Shown here: positions 36,820 through 46,439 of the stretch, one piece after another | Position numbering within the stretch: position 1 is the stretch's first letter | Layout: every line of letters starts with the position of its first letter | Assembly (NCBI RefSeq): GCF_002355835.1 | Contig: NZ_AP017459.1 | Coordinates: 186,001-250,000, forward strand | Source: Candidatus Endomicrobiellum trichonymphae | GTDB taxonomy: Bacteria > Elusimicrobiota > Endomicrobiia > Endomicrobiales > Endomicrobiaceae | DNA length: 64,000 bases | Direction of reading: 5' to 3' | Translations under genes and position numbers: made by a program | The notes under the pieces: model-generated | What the model was told of the DNA's origin: nothing | Seen by the model: the letters and a program-made list of their open reading frames with translations, nothing else | Database searches by the model: none

Positions 36820-37745
36820 GCTGGTTTTAATACCGAATATATTCAGACTTATTACGAATAAGATCGTAAACGAACTGCCCGTATAGGGAATTGGGATGGA
36901 CTTTGTCGCAAACTCCGAAAACATTAAAAATATAAGAAAATTTGGATTTCTGAAAAGTAAGCGGTTAATAGTAGGTGTTGCTTCAGGTCGCGATATATGG
37001 AAAACTAATTTTACCAAAGCGTCGAGTTTAATAACCGAGCTGTTTGAACTGACAGGTCAGGAAGAACCAACTATTCACCTCTTTATCATCTGTGTTTTAT
37101 TGAACCCTGAAAAATTTATCTAAATGCTGATTTAACACAGCTTCTTTCTTTTGCTGATGAACAGTGTTGAAACAGATTATTAATGAAAAGCAGAATGTTC
37201 CTAAACAGGATTTTGAAGAGATAGGAGAAGTTTTTAAAAATGAAAAAGTACAAAAAGTAGTCGTCGTAGTAAAAAAAGATTCAATAGGAAGGAAAGAAAG
37301 TTTTGAGCAAAGATGTGTCCGTCAAAAAGAAACTCTTAAGCTCCCGCTCTTTCCTATTACCACTATAGGCAGTTAACCGCAGACCGCTGGAAATAAGGAA
37401 GTTCAGAGTTGCTTTCAAAGAAAATTCAATTTCAGAAGAATAGTATTAGGTTTAGACGTGCTATTTCACGGAGAGTTTGGAAGAAATGATATGGTTGAAT
37501 ATTTTGGTCAAAAACTTAAAGGGCTTGTTTTCACAAAAAAACGTATAGGCACAGCCTTACGGCAGCATATGCGTTAAACCTCCGATAATATATGGCGGTG
37601 TTTACCGTAAGCAGAAAATGACGATAAATGCAATAACTTATGCTCAGTCTCTGACACAGAAAACGGTTAAAGGTATGCTTACATGTCCTGTAACAATTTT
37701 GAATTGCTCATTTTTTAGAAAGGACATTTCCTTAAACTACTAAAA
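36820..37745 (+). pseudogene. metE: metE remnant, downstream fragment
   Basis: In order, with several shifts and stops, the text reads NELPV-GIGMDFV, ENIKNIRKFGFLKSKRLIVG and GRDIWKTN (36870-36995), then LPLFPITTIGS (about 37340), [20 protein letters not shown] (about 37450-37505), CVKPPIIYG (about 37570) and [17 protein letters not shown] (about 37635-37690). These are the hallmark stretches of cobalamin-independent methionine synthase, through the TIGSFPQT and GPVTIL regions. The C-terminal zinc-site region is missing. Methionine must come from another enzyme or the host. Confidence 0.85.
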
Positions 37746-37847
37746 GACAGAGTACCGCTGGTGCTTATATAATTAGCCACTCTGCCGGACTAAACGCCTC
37801 ACATATACTGAATTACACCGAAAATTTTAACTAATCTTTACTTTCGC

Positions 37848-38057
37848 TTACTTTATTTTAGAAGAAACCTTAAACTGGCTTTCATCATCTTTGAAATCAT
37901 CGCTTAAATTGCTGACAGTGTCCACTATTTCTTCGCCGAACTTTTTAATGTTGCTTCTCGTCTCTCTTCCCGATTTGGGAGCATACAGTATTCCCAGAGT
38001 CGCTCCTATTAAACCGCCTAAAACAAAAGCCAAAAGCGTATCTCTATTATCGCTCAT
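37848..38057 (-). CDS. YtxH-domain small membrane protein
   Basis: The 69-residue protein starts MSDNRDTLLAFVLGGLIGA, a single membrane helix rich in glycine, followed by the YtxH hallmark LGILYAPKSGRETRS and a short acidic helical tail. YtxH proteins are envelope-associated and of unknown role. I chose the ATG at 38057 because GGGGAA lies upstream; it overlaps the end of the neighbouring gene and is surely cotranscribed with it. Confidence 0.8.
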   Translation of the reverse strand: MSDNRDTLLAFVLGGLIGATLGILYAPKSGRETRSNIKKFGEEIVDTVSNLSDDFKDDESQFKVSSKIK

Positions 38058-38058
38058 T

Positions 38059-38349
38059 TTATTCCCCATGCGTTCTGTTTTTTCTTTCACTGACACTTAA
38101 AAAAGCATAAAAAAGAAATGAAATCCCCTTAATAACCAAAGACGATAACTTTCTTCTCATTGATGCAACACCAGAAACTTTATTGACACCATCTAGTTCG
38201 CTGTTTATTTTCTTTATAAACCTTCTAAATTCTATCGCAGATTTCTTTATCCCAATCAGCATAAGTATTAGAAAAACTGTCACTGCCACTACGGAAAGAG
38301 TTATTAAAATAACTCCTATAATAATAAATACTAAACCTATAGAATTCAT
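38059..38349 (-). CDS. DUF948-like membrane protein
   Basis: A 96-residue protein with one N-terminal membrane segment (about residues 4-32), then a basic amphipathic helix (IKKSAIEFRRFIKKINSEL) and a second hydrophobic stretch. Proteins of this form (DUF948) are commonly encoded just before YtxH proteins, as here. Function unknown. The assignment leans on context. Confidence 0.6.
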   Translation of the reverse strand: MNSIGLVFIIIGVILITLSVVAVTVFLILMLIGIKKSAIEFRRFIKKINSELDGVNKVSGVASMRRKLSSLVIKGISFLFYAFLSVSERKNRTHGE

Positions 38350-38562
38350 ATTCGAGTATTTTAATAAAAACTCAAGGGTATGTCAATAAACTGAAAATGA
38401 TACGAATAAAGACGGTTTGAATCTACAGGTGGAATATGAAATAAATGACATCTATTAACCTCAACGTTTCTCTGTTAATTAGAGAGAGTGTGTGTAGTGG
38501 AGGGAGTGTACATAGAATAGAGTTTTCTTTGAGTCCCCGAAATATCCAGCCCTTATTTCAAA

Positions 38563-39440
38563 GCGACGATTATTGCTAACTTTAGTATTGAACATAATGA
38601 GCTTGTACGTGAATTGAATAAATATTCTACGTTTCGTAAACTTGACGTCCAGACATTTATTAAGGATTTGCGTGATTATCTTAGTTATCATAGAAATTTA
38701 AAGATTAGGTGCTTTTATTGCGGTGAATACGGAAATATATTGGATAGACCGCATTATCATATCACTGTATATGGGCTTAGCGCTGGCTATAGCCCTAAAA
38801 CTATATCTAGAATAACTAAAGATTATAACAAGTGGGGTTATTTTTGATAATATGAAGTCTTTGTCAATGGCTAAATATGATTATTATTTTTTGAAAAAGC
38901 AACAAGCTCAATGGAATTCTACAAATGAATTGCTCCAAAAAATTTGGAAATACGGTGAAGTTCGCAAACTTTGTGATTGTACGTCTAAAGGCTGTTTTAA
39001 TTATGCTGCAAATATATGTTGAAGCAGGCGAGAATTAATTATCGTAAAACTTTGGTTGAAGCAAAAGGCAGAGTTGCAACAGCTAAAAAAGATAAGATTT
39101 TAATTATGTGTGATAAGAATGGCAGGCTCGCGCCTTTTAGGCAATATTCAAAAGCATTAGGATTAGGCTTTAATCGTGAGTTTCCTGCTTCTGTTGTCGC
39201 TTCTGCTGATGTTTTTACTAATGCGGCTACTGCTGGTTCTGTTGGTCTTGTTGATGGTTGGAGTACTAATTTTGCTAAGATTGGTATCTGTAGGATTGGT
39301 TTAAAAAAATCCAGATGTTAAGGGAAAAGAAGCCGTTGAGAAAGTCCGTTTTAATGAAGCTCTGGAGCGTAATGCCGAAATTGTACAAAAATTAAATGAG
39401 GATTTAATGCGTAAAAATAATTATGATATTAATGACTGAT
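38563..39440 (+). pseudogene. Microvirus (gokushovirus-like) replication initiator remnant, copy 2
   Basis: Successive frames match VP4, the rolling-circle initiator of gokushovirus-type Microviridae. LDVQTFIKDLRDYLSYHRNL then KIRCFYCGEYGN and RPHYHITVYGL (38640-38780) carry the GEYG...RPHYH metal-binding signature. They are followed by NELLQKIWKYGEV and CNYVAN-like CFNYAAN (38930-39015), then APFRQYSKALGLGF (39130-39175). Two frameshifts break it. The last part (to 39440, NEALERNAEIVQKLNEDL) may be a piece of another viral protein such as the DNA pilot protein, which is only a guess. No capsid gene was seen. Confidence 0.8.
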
Positions 39441-39619
39441 TTTTATTATATCGCTTGCCGTTAGTTGTTTTCTGTTTAGCTTACAGAGGGAACCCACTGA
39501 CGGTAAGGGTTTGAGATGTATAAAAATGTAATAATTAAATAATTGGTACTGCAATAATGTTAATATATTGCATTAAATAAATAATTGTATTAAATATATA
39601 TCAAGGGAGTTAAAATATT

Positions 39620-39928
39620 ATGTTTAAGTTCTGCTTTAGTTTGTTCGTTTTGGTTTTGGTTTCTGGTTGTAATTCTAAGTCTATGTTAAAGCTTGCTGGT
39701 GCTGTTGAAAGCTTAAATAAAGATTTAGTTGAAGCCAATAAGGTTCTTGCTAAATCTAATGTTGACTTATCTAATTCCGTCACTAGGTCTACGAATGCCA
39801 TTCAGAAACTTGTTGACGTTCAAGCGAAAGAGGCTGAAAGAAAAGCTAAAAAGGATGCTGAAAAAAAAGCTAAAGAGGAAGCTAAAAAAAATAGGAGTTG
39901 GTATGAAAAGTTGGTAGATTTAGATTAG
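39620..39928 (+). CDS. Lipoprotein with coiled-coil region
   Basis: The 102-residue protein has a lipoprotein signal (MFKFCFSLFVLVLVSGC, lipobox VSGC, residue 17), then a heptad-like helix (LKLAGAVESLNKDLVEANKV) and a lysine/alanine-rich charged stretch ending NRSWYEKLVDLD. An AAGGGAG site precedes the ATG. It lies just downstream of the microvirus remnant. It might be a spanin- or Lpp-like periplasmic rod, but I cannot name a family. It appears intact. Confidence 0.6.
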   Translation: MFKFCFSLFVLVLVSGCNSKSMLKLAGAVESLNKDLVEANKVLAKSNVDLSNSVTRSTNAIQKLVDVQAKEAERKAKKDAEKKAKEEAKKNRSWYEKLVDLD

Positions 39929-40304
39929 GTTAAAGTAGTCAGGAAGTGAATGCGAAGCATAAGAGGAGCGAAGCTCCGTGCGTTGTTGCCGTTTCTTTTC
40001 TGCTTTTTCTTTTAGAAAAAATCCGAACTTTTACAACTGCTTAGTGATATATATAAAGTAGCATCGTCAAAAGAAAAGTCAGGAGTGCTTGCAAAAATAA
40101 GTGTAAAACAGAAAATAATATATTTTCTGCGATGTCTGATGTTTTGCAGAAGAATATAAAGAGAAATAATAGCGTCTATAAATACTGCTAAATGCGTTCT
40201 GAAACTGTTATTACAGTTTCTATAAAAAGACTGTGAAGTGTATTTGCGATGTTAATTTTTTTGCCATACATTAAAACTGAATTTTAGTTTATTGCAGAGG
40301 TTAT
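39929..40304. other. Intergenic region, nothing recognised
   Basis: 376 bases upstream of ychF. There is a short GGAGC/GCTCC hairpin near 39972-39984 without a T tract. No gene seen. Confidence 0.4.
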
Positions 40305-41396
40305 ATGAAACTTGGTATTATTGGACTTCCTAATGTAGGCAAGTCGACGCTGTTTAATGCCATAACAGAAGCGCGCTCAGAAACAGCAAACTATCCTTTT
40401 TGCACTATTGATCCGAATGTCGGGGTGGTTAATGTTCCGGATAAACGGCTAGATTTCCTTGAAAAACTTTACAATTCTAAGAAGAAAGTTCATGCAACTG
40501 CAGAATTTTTGGATATCGCGGGACTTGTAAAAGGCGCATCACAGGGTGAAGGACTGGGCAACCAGTTTTTGTCGCATATAAGAGAAACTGCCGCCGTTAT
40601 TCATACAGTGAGATGTTTTGAAAGCAAGGACATTACTCATGTCATGGGGGGCGTCGACCCTTTTAGAGATATAGAAATTATAGATACGGAACTCATCTTG
40701 GCTGATATAGAATCCGTTTCAAAAAGACTTGAAAAACTTGAAAAAACTGTCAGATTAAACGATAAAAAGATACTTGCTGAAAGAGAACTCGCAATAAAAG
40801 TCAAAGCTCATCTTGATGTGGGAAATCCTGCAAGAACCCTCAAACTTTCAGACAATGAAAAAATAATAGTAAAAGACTTTTTCTTAATAACTGCAAAACC
40901 TGTTTTATACGTCTGCAACGTTGCGGAAAGTGATTTGCCCGTAATGGAAAATAAATACATAAAAATTGTGAAAGAAAAATCAGAAAAAGAAAATGCGCTG
41001 GTAATACCTGTATGCGCAAAAATTGAAGCAGAACTCTCCGAACTTTCCGAAGATGACCAGAAAACTTTTCTAAAAGATTTAGGACTGGGATATCCCGGAC
41101 TTAACCGTCTAATAAGAGCAGGATACGATTTGCTCGGACTTGCAACGTTTCTTACTGCGGGGGAAGATGAGGTAAAAGCGTGGACTATAAAAAAAGGAAT
41201 TCCGGCTCCTCAAGCTGCCGGTGCAATACATTCTGATTTTGAAAGAGGCTTTATACGCGCTAAAGTTATGAGTTTTGATGACCTACTCAGGCTTGGTAGC
41301 GAAAAAGCCGTAAAAGAAGCGGGATTGTTGAGAAGTGAAGGAAAAGAATATTTAGTTAAAGATGGCGACATAATAGAATTCCGCTTTAATGTATAA
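40305..41396 (+). CDS. ychF: Ribosome-binding ATPase YchF
   Basis: YchF is an Obg-family P-loop protein that prefers ATP and binds ribosomes. The 363-residue protein shows GLPNVGKST (residues 7-15), the G2/G3 region NYPFCTIDPNVG and DIAGLVKGASQGEGLGNQFL, the altered G4 motif (NVAE region), and the C-terminal TGS domain ending DGDIIEFRFNV. AGAGG precedes the ATG. Intact and normal in length. Confidence 0.96.
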   Translation: MKLGIIGLPNVGKSTLFNAITEARSETANYPFCTIDPNVGVVNVPDKRLDFLEKLYNSKKKVHATAEFLDIAGLVKGASQGEGLGNQFLSHIRETAAVIHTVRCFESKDITHVMGGVDPFRDIEIIDTELILADIESVSKRLEKLEKTVRLNDKKILAERELAIKVKAHLDVGNPARTLKLSDNEKIIVKDFFLITAKPVLYVCNVAESDLPVMENKYIKIVKEKSEKENALVIPVCAKIEAELSELSEDDQKTFLKDLGLGYPGLNRLIRAGYDLLGLATFLTAGEDEVKAWTIKKGIPAPQAAGAIHSDFERGFIRAKVMSFDDLLRLGSEKAVKEAGLLRSEGKEYLVKDGDIIEFRFNV

Positions 41397-41975
41397 CTGA
41401 ATTCAGAATATACAAAATGATTGTACGGTTTTAGAGATCTTACAGATATTTGTCTTTTTGAAGAAGTGCTGCATATAAAATTTTGAAAAGACGGCTCTCT
41501 TTTAAATCCGGTACAAAATTAAATAATTTTTATCAGGGGAAATACAGAATTATGCTTAGTGTATATGTCTGCCGCTGTTGCTGTCAAAATAAACGTTTGG
41601 TATCCGCTTTAAAGTGTAAACAATCACAATTTATCTAGCTGTTGTGATGTAATAATATGATTGGGAGTTTAACGTTAGATTACTGTCATTTTAAAAAAAA
41701 TTGAAGTTTTTTGTGAATCCGGGGGACAAAGAAAGATAAAATGCTGGAAATTTCGGGAACAAAGCGTTCTCGATATGACAAAATAATGACCATGCTGTTC
41801 TGTAAAAGAATTGTCTCATCAATTATTGCGATAAAATTCAAGTTTCTAGTGTTGTGCCCGCACTATAATACTTTTTTAATTTTGGTTGTCTTGTATATGC
41901 ATAGCAGTTTGACTAGTGGATAATAAATTTGTAAAACTTTAAAAGGAAGATATAAGATAGATTAGGATGTGGACG
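41397..41975. other. Intergenic region, decayed
   Basis: About 580 AT-rich bases. A 60-codon plus-strand frame (41741-41923) has no recognisable feature. Nothing supported. Confidence 0.4.
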
Positions 41976-42080
41976 GTGAAAAAACTAACAATAGTACTGC
42001 TCGGATTACTTGTTATGTAATGGTGTTCTAACTATAAAGAGTTCGCGGACGGATTGGTTTTAGGTAAAGCTTGTGGTTAG
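41976..42080 (+). pseudogene. Small lipoprotein remnant with internal stop
   Basis: GTG at 41976 begins VKKLTIVLLGLLVM, then TAA, then WCSNYKEFADGLVLGKACG and a stop. Without the TAA it would be a 34-residue lipoprotein-like product with the cysteine after the signal. The segment DGLVLGKAC resembles EGIVIGWAAC (23.6 kb) and EFMLGYCTC (35.2 kb), suggesting a paralogous family. Confidence 0.45.
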
Positions 42081-42472
42081 TTATACGTCATGTGCAAAAG
42101 AAATCCGATTTACCCCTATGTAGAGAACGGCAGAGATTATAGAAAAAGCACTTAAAGCAGAATAATGCACAACATGCTAAACAACTCTTATCAATTAATA
42201 CAAAGTGTACTATAATGAAAATAAAACTATATTTGAAAATCCGGTAAAATTTTGGTAAGATCATATTCTTGTCTCAGACTTAAAGACCACACAAAAAGCT
42301 TATAAAAGACTTAGAGTTGCCGTATGTCGTTAAAACTCTGTATGGATATGATATTTAAAATTTCAGAACAAAAACTTCTTTTTATATCTTTTGACTAAGC
42401 AAGAACTTTGGTGAAGAATGGGTTGGGAATGAGAAACGAAAATTTGACGTTAAAGTTAAAGTAAATTATGAC
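42081..42472. other. Intergenic region, decayed
   Basis: About 390 bases up to the start of the 1,145-bp repeat. Fragments such as DHILVSDLKTTQKAYKRLRV suggest a dead gene, but I cannot name it. Confidence 0.35.
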
Positions 42473-43617
42473 ATCTCGTTGTTGGCTAAAAAACTCATAG
42501 TAAATGATAATAAATATCTAATTAAAATATAGGAGTAAAGATGAAGAAATTTTTTTCAGCGTTGGCGGTAACGTTTTTTATAGTAGGGGTGGGGAGTATT
42601 TTTGCGGAACCTAAAAAAGTGGATCAAACTTTGGCTATAGTAAACGGCAAGCCTATCTTTGAATCGGAAGTAAACAAAGTTTTCAATAATTTAAAATCTG
42701 ATATGCTTGCATCGGAGCAGTGGTCAGAACAAAAGATAAATGAGTTAAAAAACAGGATTTTAGAGAGACAAATTGATTCCATCCTTTTGAAAAATGAAAT
42801 AAAAAAACAAAAAATTTTAGTTTCAAGAAAAGAAGTTTTAGAATACATTAAAGAACTGAAAAAGAATCATGCAATTGATGAAGAACTCAGTAAACAAAAT
42901 CTTACGTACAAAGACTTAGAAAAAAGTGTTAGCGAAATTATTAGATTTATGAAACTTATTGATAAGATATTGGATGTCAATGTAGAAAAGATTACGGAAG
43001 CTGAAATTAAAAGTTTTTACGATAAGGTTATTATAAAAATGAAAGGAGGAAATCCGGGACTTTCACATGATAAGGACTGTTTAGCTGCAAGTGTTGCCGA
43101 CGATCTGAAAAAAATGTTCAGCGAAAATGTGAGAATTAAACAAATATTTATTAAAAATCCTAAAGGTACACAGGATGCTGAAACACAAGTAGTACAATCG
43201 AAAGTTGAAACTGTAAAAAAAGAACTTCAAGTAAAATCTTTTGCAGAGGTTGCGAGAAAATATTCCGAAGATCTTATTTCTAAGTCAAGAAATGGTGATT
43301 TGGGAATAGTTGTTGTGAAAGGCGATTTGCCTCTGGTTTTAGAAAAGGCTGTTTTTTCTATGAAAGTTGGTGATTACACAAAAGAGCCTATAAAAACAGA
43401 TATAGGATATTATTTCATAAAACTTGAAGAAAAACTCCCAAACAGAAAAATAGTTTTTGACGGTAAGGTCAAAGATTATATAAATAGCAGATTATTGCAA
43501 TTCAATAATGAGCAAGCTTGTATCCGTTACATAAGCACTTTGAGGACAAAAGCGAATATTAAAATAAACAAAGTCTGGTAAAATAATAATGACTAAACCC
43601 CGATTGGCGATTACTTT
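42473..43617. repeat. 1,145-bp direct repeat, copy 1
   Basis: This block and 56438-57582 appear identical by eye from end to end and lie 13,965 bases apart in the same orientation. Each contains about 68 bases upstream of the isomerase gene, the gene itself and the first 29 bases of pdxA. Copy 1 runs into complete pdxA and so is the original. Confidence 0.95.
42541..43581 (+). CDS. SurA-like parvulin peptidyl-prolyl isomerase, copy 1
   Basis: This secreted folding factor has an N-terminal signal peptide (FSALAVTFFIVGVGSIFA, cleavage before EPKK), a SurA_N chaperone region starting TLAIVNGKPIFESEV, and a single parvulin domain at about residues 196-310 (IKQIFIKNP...SFAEVARKYSED...GDLGIVVVKGDLP...IKTDIGYYFIKLEEK). 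It should assist outer-membrane protein folding in the periplasm. AGGAG precedes the ATG. The stop is eight bases before pdxA, the same surA-pdxA order as in enterobacteria. An exact second copy lies at 56.5 kb. Confidence 0.9.
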   Translation: MKKFFSALAVTFFIVGVGSIFAEPKKVDQTLAIVNGKPIFESEVNKVFNNLKSDMLASEQWSEQKINELKNRILERQIDSILLKNEIKKQKILVSRKEVLEYIKELKKNHAIDEELSKQNLTYKDLEKSVSEIIRFMKLIDKILDVNVEKITEAEIKSFYDKVIIKMKGGNPGLSHDKDCLAASVADDLKKMFSENVRIKQIFIKNPKGTQDAETQVVQSKVETVKKELQVKSFAEVARKYSEDLISKSRNGDLGIVVVKGDLPLVLEKAVFSMKVGDYTKEPIKTDIGYYFIKLEEKLPNRKIVFDGKVKDYINSRLLQFNNEQACIRYISTLRTKANIKINKVW

Positions 43618-44545
43618 AGGCGATCCTGCGGGCGTAGGCTGTGAAATAGTCTGCAGGGCTGTAAGTTCTTCAGCGGTAAAAAGAGTTTGTAATCCCGTTA
43701 TATTTGGCGATAAACAAAGTCTGAAGAGAAGCCTGCTTAAATATCTTAAAAATAGAATGCCTTTTGAGTTTGTAGAATCTTCAAATATTGGAGATTCTGT
43801 AAAAATGGGAGCTCCATCAAAAAAAGCAGGGATAATTGCGGCATCTGCAATTTATAAAGCCGTAAAATATTGTGCGAATGGTAAAGCTCTGGCGCTTGTC
43901 ACAGCTCCGGTTTCAAAAGAATCGTTAAAAATGTCGGGGATAAAATATCCGGGACACACAGAATTGCTTGCCTCTCTTACCAACAGTAAAAAAGTTGCGA
44001 TGATGATGACTTGCGGCAATATACACGGTGTTATGGTTACAAGACATATTCCCGTTTCAAAAATCTCTGAAAATATAAAAACAAAAACTATAGTTGAAGC
44101 CGTAAATTTGAGTGTAAATTTCTTAAGAAAAGCAGGCAAAAAAAACATAAAAGTTGTCTTATGCGGTTTGAATCCGCATGCCGGTGATAATTCAATTTTA
44201 GGCTTTGAAGAAAAAAAGTTTATATTGCCAGCGTACAAAATAATAAAAAAATCAGGAATTGACATAACAAAACCTCTGTCCGCAGATTCCGCTTGGCTGA
44301 AAACAAAAAATGGACAGTACGATTTAATATGCGCTATGTACCACGATCAGATAATGATAGCTCTGAAATGTATAAACGCTGCAAAAATAGTGAATGTCAC
44401 TATAGGACTTCCTTTTGTGAGGACGTCTCCCGGTCACGGAACGGCGTTTAATATTGCAGGCAAAAATGAAGCAGATGCAAGCGCAATGATAGAGGCAGTA
44501 TTATATGCTGCACGGTGGGGAAAGAAAAGTCGTATGCAAAGTTAA
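43589..44545 (+). CDS. pdxA: 4-hydroxythreonine-4-phosphate dehydrogenase
   Basis: PdxA is an NAD- and metal-dependent enzyme of the DXP-dependent pyridoxal phosphate route. The 318-residue protein opens ITLGDPAGVGCE and has the substrate/metal motifs GHTELLA, GLNPHAGDN and YHDQIMIALK, then TSPGHGTAFNIAGK, with the metal-binding D/H residues all present. It follows the isomerase gene by seven bases. The first 29 bases recur at the end of repeat copy 2. Confidence 0.95.
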   Translation: MTKPRLAITLGDPAGVGCEIVCRAVSSSAVKRVCNPVIFGDKQSLKRSLLKYLKNRMPFEFVESSNIGDSVKMGAPSKKAGIIAASAIYKAVKYCANGKALALVTAPVSKESLKMSGIKYPGHTELLASLTNSKKVAMMMTCGNIHGVMVTRHIPVSKISENIKTKTIVEAVNLSVNFLRKAGKKNIKVVLCGLNPHAGDNSILGFEEKKFILPAYKIIKKSGIDITKPLSADSAWLKTKNGQYDLICAMYHDQIMIALKCINAAKIVNVTIGLPFVRTSPGHGTAFNIAGKNEADASAMIEAVLYAARWGKKSRMQS

Positions 44546-44618
44546 ATGCTGAACATAATTGGCGGCATAACACTGCTTCAAAAGATAATGATAAAGAGTT
44601 ATTGCATTTTTTATTTAT

Positions 44619-44889
44619 TCAGTAAGACTTTTTATTCGAAATAATGCGGTTTCTTAAATACAGGCAGGAATCTGCAAAAATCATAATAAAATTAAAAATA
44701 TACAGAAAAATAACGCTGTCGTAATTGTAGAATATTTTGTGAATTATACAAAACATATAACCGGACAAAGCAATCAGTAAAAACCACAAACTTTTGCCAT
44801 CATTACTTTTCGACTTATACGACTTATATATTGAAAACGGATATAAAGTGCCCAAAAAAAATCATCATTAAAGCTTCAAAAATACTCAT
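44619..44889 (-). pseudogene. SemiSWEET/PQ-loop sugar transporter, frameshifted at T8
   Basis: From ATG 44889 the frame reads MSIFEALMMIF and then a run of eight T (44861-44854, complement) shifts it. With seven T it would continue GTLYPFSIYKSYKSKSNDGK, then SLWFLLIALSGY and FLYIFNFIMIF, to a 90-residue, three-helix protein, the size of bacterial SemiSWEETs, which transport sugars as dimers. The PQ-loop signature is YPFSIYKSYKSKS. A single homopolymer base is the only lesion I see, so it may be recently dead or rescued by transcriptional slippage. Confidence 0.65.
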
Positions 44890-44983
44890 TTTATTGCCCA
44901 TCTGTTTAAAGGTAAAAAGAAAGCCTTTAAATCTTATTATAGAAAAATATCTGCCGCCGATTGACGCAACAAATCATATATTA

Positions 44984-45538
44984 TCATTTGTTTTTAATAT
45001 CTTTTAACAGTTTTTCAACTGTAATTTCTAGACTAGCCATATCGTTTGAATAGTTGATAAAATTAATGTCAGCCATATCTGCCGTCTTTTTCAGCTGCTG
45101 GCCATGCCCTTTGGTTTGAGATTCTTTTTCTTCAAGTTCAGTAAATTTTTCAAAAGTCTGTGGGTCCCCGTATCTTTTTCTATTCCGCATTCTTTCAAAA
45201 CGTATATTTTGTGGGGCCGTGATGTTTACTAAAATAAAATCTTTTCTTTCTCTTAGTTTTTCAACTTCGCCGGTATGTCTTATGGAAGTTATACAGAATC
45301 TGCCACCTAAATCAATTTTTTCTAGAGCCTTTTTTGCAAGAATTTCGTTCCCGTTTTCTTCTCTTAATTCAGTTCCAAACACTGCCAGATTTTCTCTAGT
45401 AAGCTTAATGCCTTTTTCTTTCATTATTCCCCTTAAAATCTCTGACAGCGAATAATGTTTATAGCCGTGCTTTTTAGAAATATACTCTGCAATTGTGTCT
45501 TTACCCGAGCAACAAGCTCCCGTCAAACCTATGATCAT
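44984..45538 (-). CDS. P-loop nucleotide kinase-like protein (dephospho-CoA kinase/NMP kinase fold)
   Basis: The 184-residue protein begins MIIGLTGACCSGKDTIAEYI, with Walker A GACCSGKD (residues 7-14). Later features are FGTELREENG, the strand FCITSIRHTGEVEKL, and the lid-like RFERMRNRKRYGDPQTFEKF. This matches a COG0237-related group of dNMP/dephospho-CoA-kinase-like proteins found in archaea and some bacteria; it lacks the usual CoaE DLPLL motif, so I leave the substrate open. The start ATG has AGGAG upstream. It looks intact. Confidence 0.65.
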   Translation of the reverse strand: MIIGLTGACCSGKDTIAEYISKKHGYKHYSLSEILRGIMKEKGIKLTRENLAVFGTELREENGNEILAKKALEKIDLGGRFCITSIRHTGEVEKLRERKDFILVNITAPQNIRFERMRNRKRYGDPQTFEKFTELEEKESQTKGHGQQLKKTADMADINFINYSNDMASLEITVEKLLKDIKNK

Positions 45539-45799
45539 TTCTCCTCCTGCACTTACTATAACTTGGATAAATTTTTCCGGGTTTACCCACGCTTTTTTGG
45601 ATTGATATTATCGGCATAGTTTTTTTCAAATTTTATGCCCGATGGACTCTCTATGTGCAATTCTAAAGCTGTCGTATGGCGAAAAAGAATAATCAATCAT
45701 AATATTGCAGTATTTTAGACAAATCTCGCATTAAATTCCGAAAAAATACTGAATTGATTCCTTGTCCGTTGTATTCCCGTGCGCCTCGTAACTAAAATT

Positions 45800-46395
45800 T
45801 CATTGTTTATACCACTCACATATTGCCACGCCTACGGCGGGAAATATTTTATTATTGTAAGGAAACAACATCACTTCCACTGAAATCAAGAAAGAATCAA
45901 GCAAGTATCTTGAAGCGCCTAATTTAAAGTTGAGCGACTGCAAATCCTTTTTTTTACTTTTCACTCCAAAATTCTGTATAATAAAATCAAACAATATAAC
46001 ATCGTTTTCAATGTAATATATAAATCCCATATCTGCCGCAAGCACCTGTAGCAGTGAATTTGCAATTTTTGAATAAATATATTTCAGATTTAATCCATAA
46101 TTAAACTTGACTTTTTAGTCCATTAAATCTGTAATATACGCCATAATACAAAAAATCGCCGAAGCGCAATTTAAAAAAACTGATGAGGGATTCCAGCAAG
46201 TAATACCTGTGCGATGCTCCGCAATAGAAGTGATGTCATTTCTTTTACCTAATTCTTTTGCCTCATCGCCGCTCAATTCAAGAAAACTAACACCAGTAGC
46301 CAGTAGTGATTCCAGTCAAATTATTTGAAAATTCGGTACACGGAATTGAAAGAGATGAGGAAAAATAGCTGTAATAATAAATAGGTATTTCTCAT
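45800..46395 (-). pseudogene. PorV/PorQ (UPF0164)-like outer-membrane protein remnant
   Basis: ATG 46395 begins a signal-like peptide (LLLQLFFLISFNSVY). After shifts come TGVSFLELSGDEAKELG with IAEHRTGITCWNPSS, which mirrors the family opening GASFL(N/E)LG...AIAD...WNPAG. A final long frame reads FNYGLNLKYIYSKIANSLLQ, VLAADMGFIYYIE and FIIQNFGVK, then LKLGASRYLL-like FKLGASRYLLDSFLIS, a beta-barrel pattern. At least three stops or shifts break it. It was probably a periodic outer-membrane barrel of the PorV family. Confidence 0.65.
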
Positions 46396-46439
46396 TTTTT
46401 ACTACAGAATGTATCAAACCCAGCTTTAACTATACATTT

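Noticed and set aside
39540-39580. Possible dif-like sequence near the microvirus remnant
   Set aside because: Partial resemblance to a XerD arm only; in such AT-rich DNA this is too weak to call an attachment site.
39960-39990. GGAGC/GCTCC hairpin as a terminator
   Set aside because: Stem of only five pairs and no T run follows on either strand.
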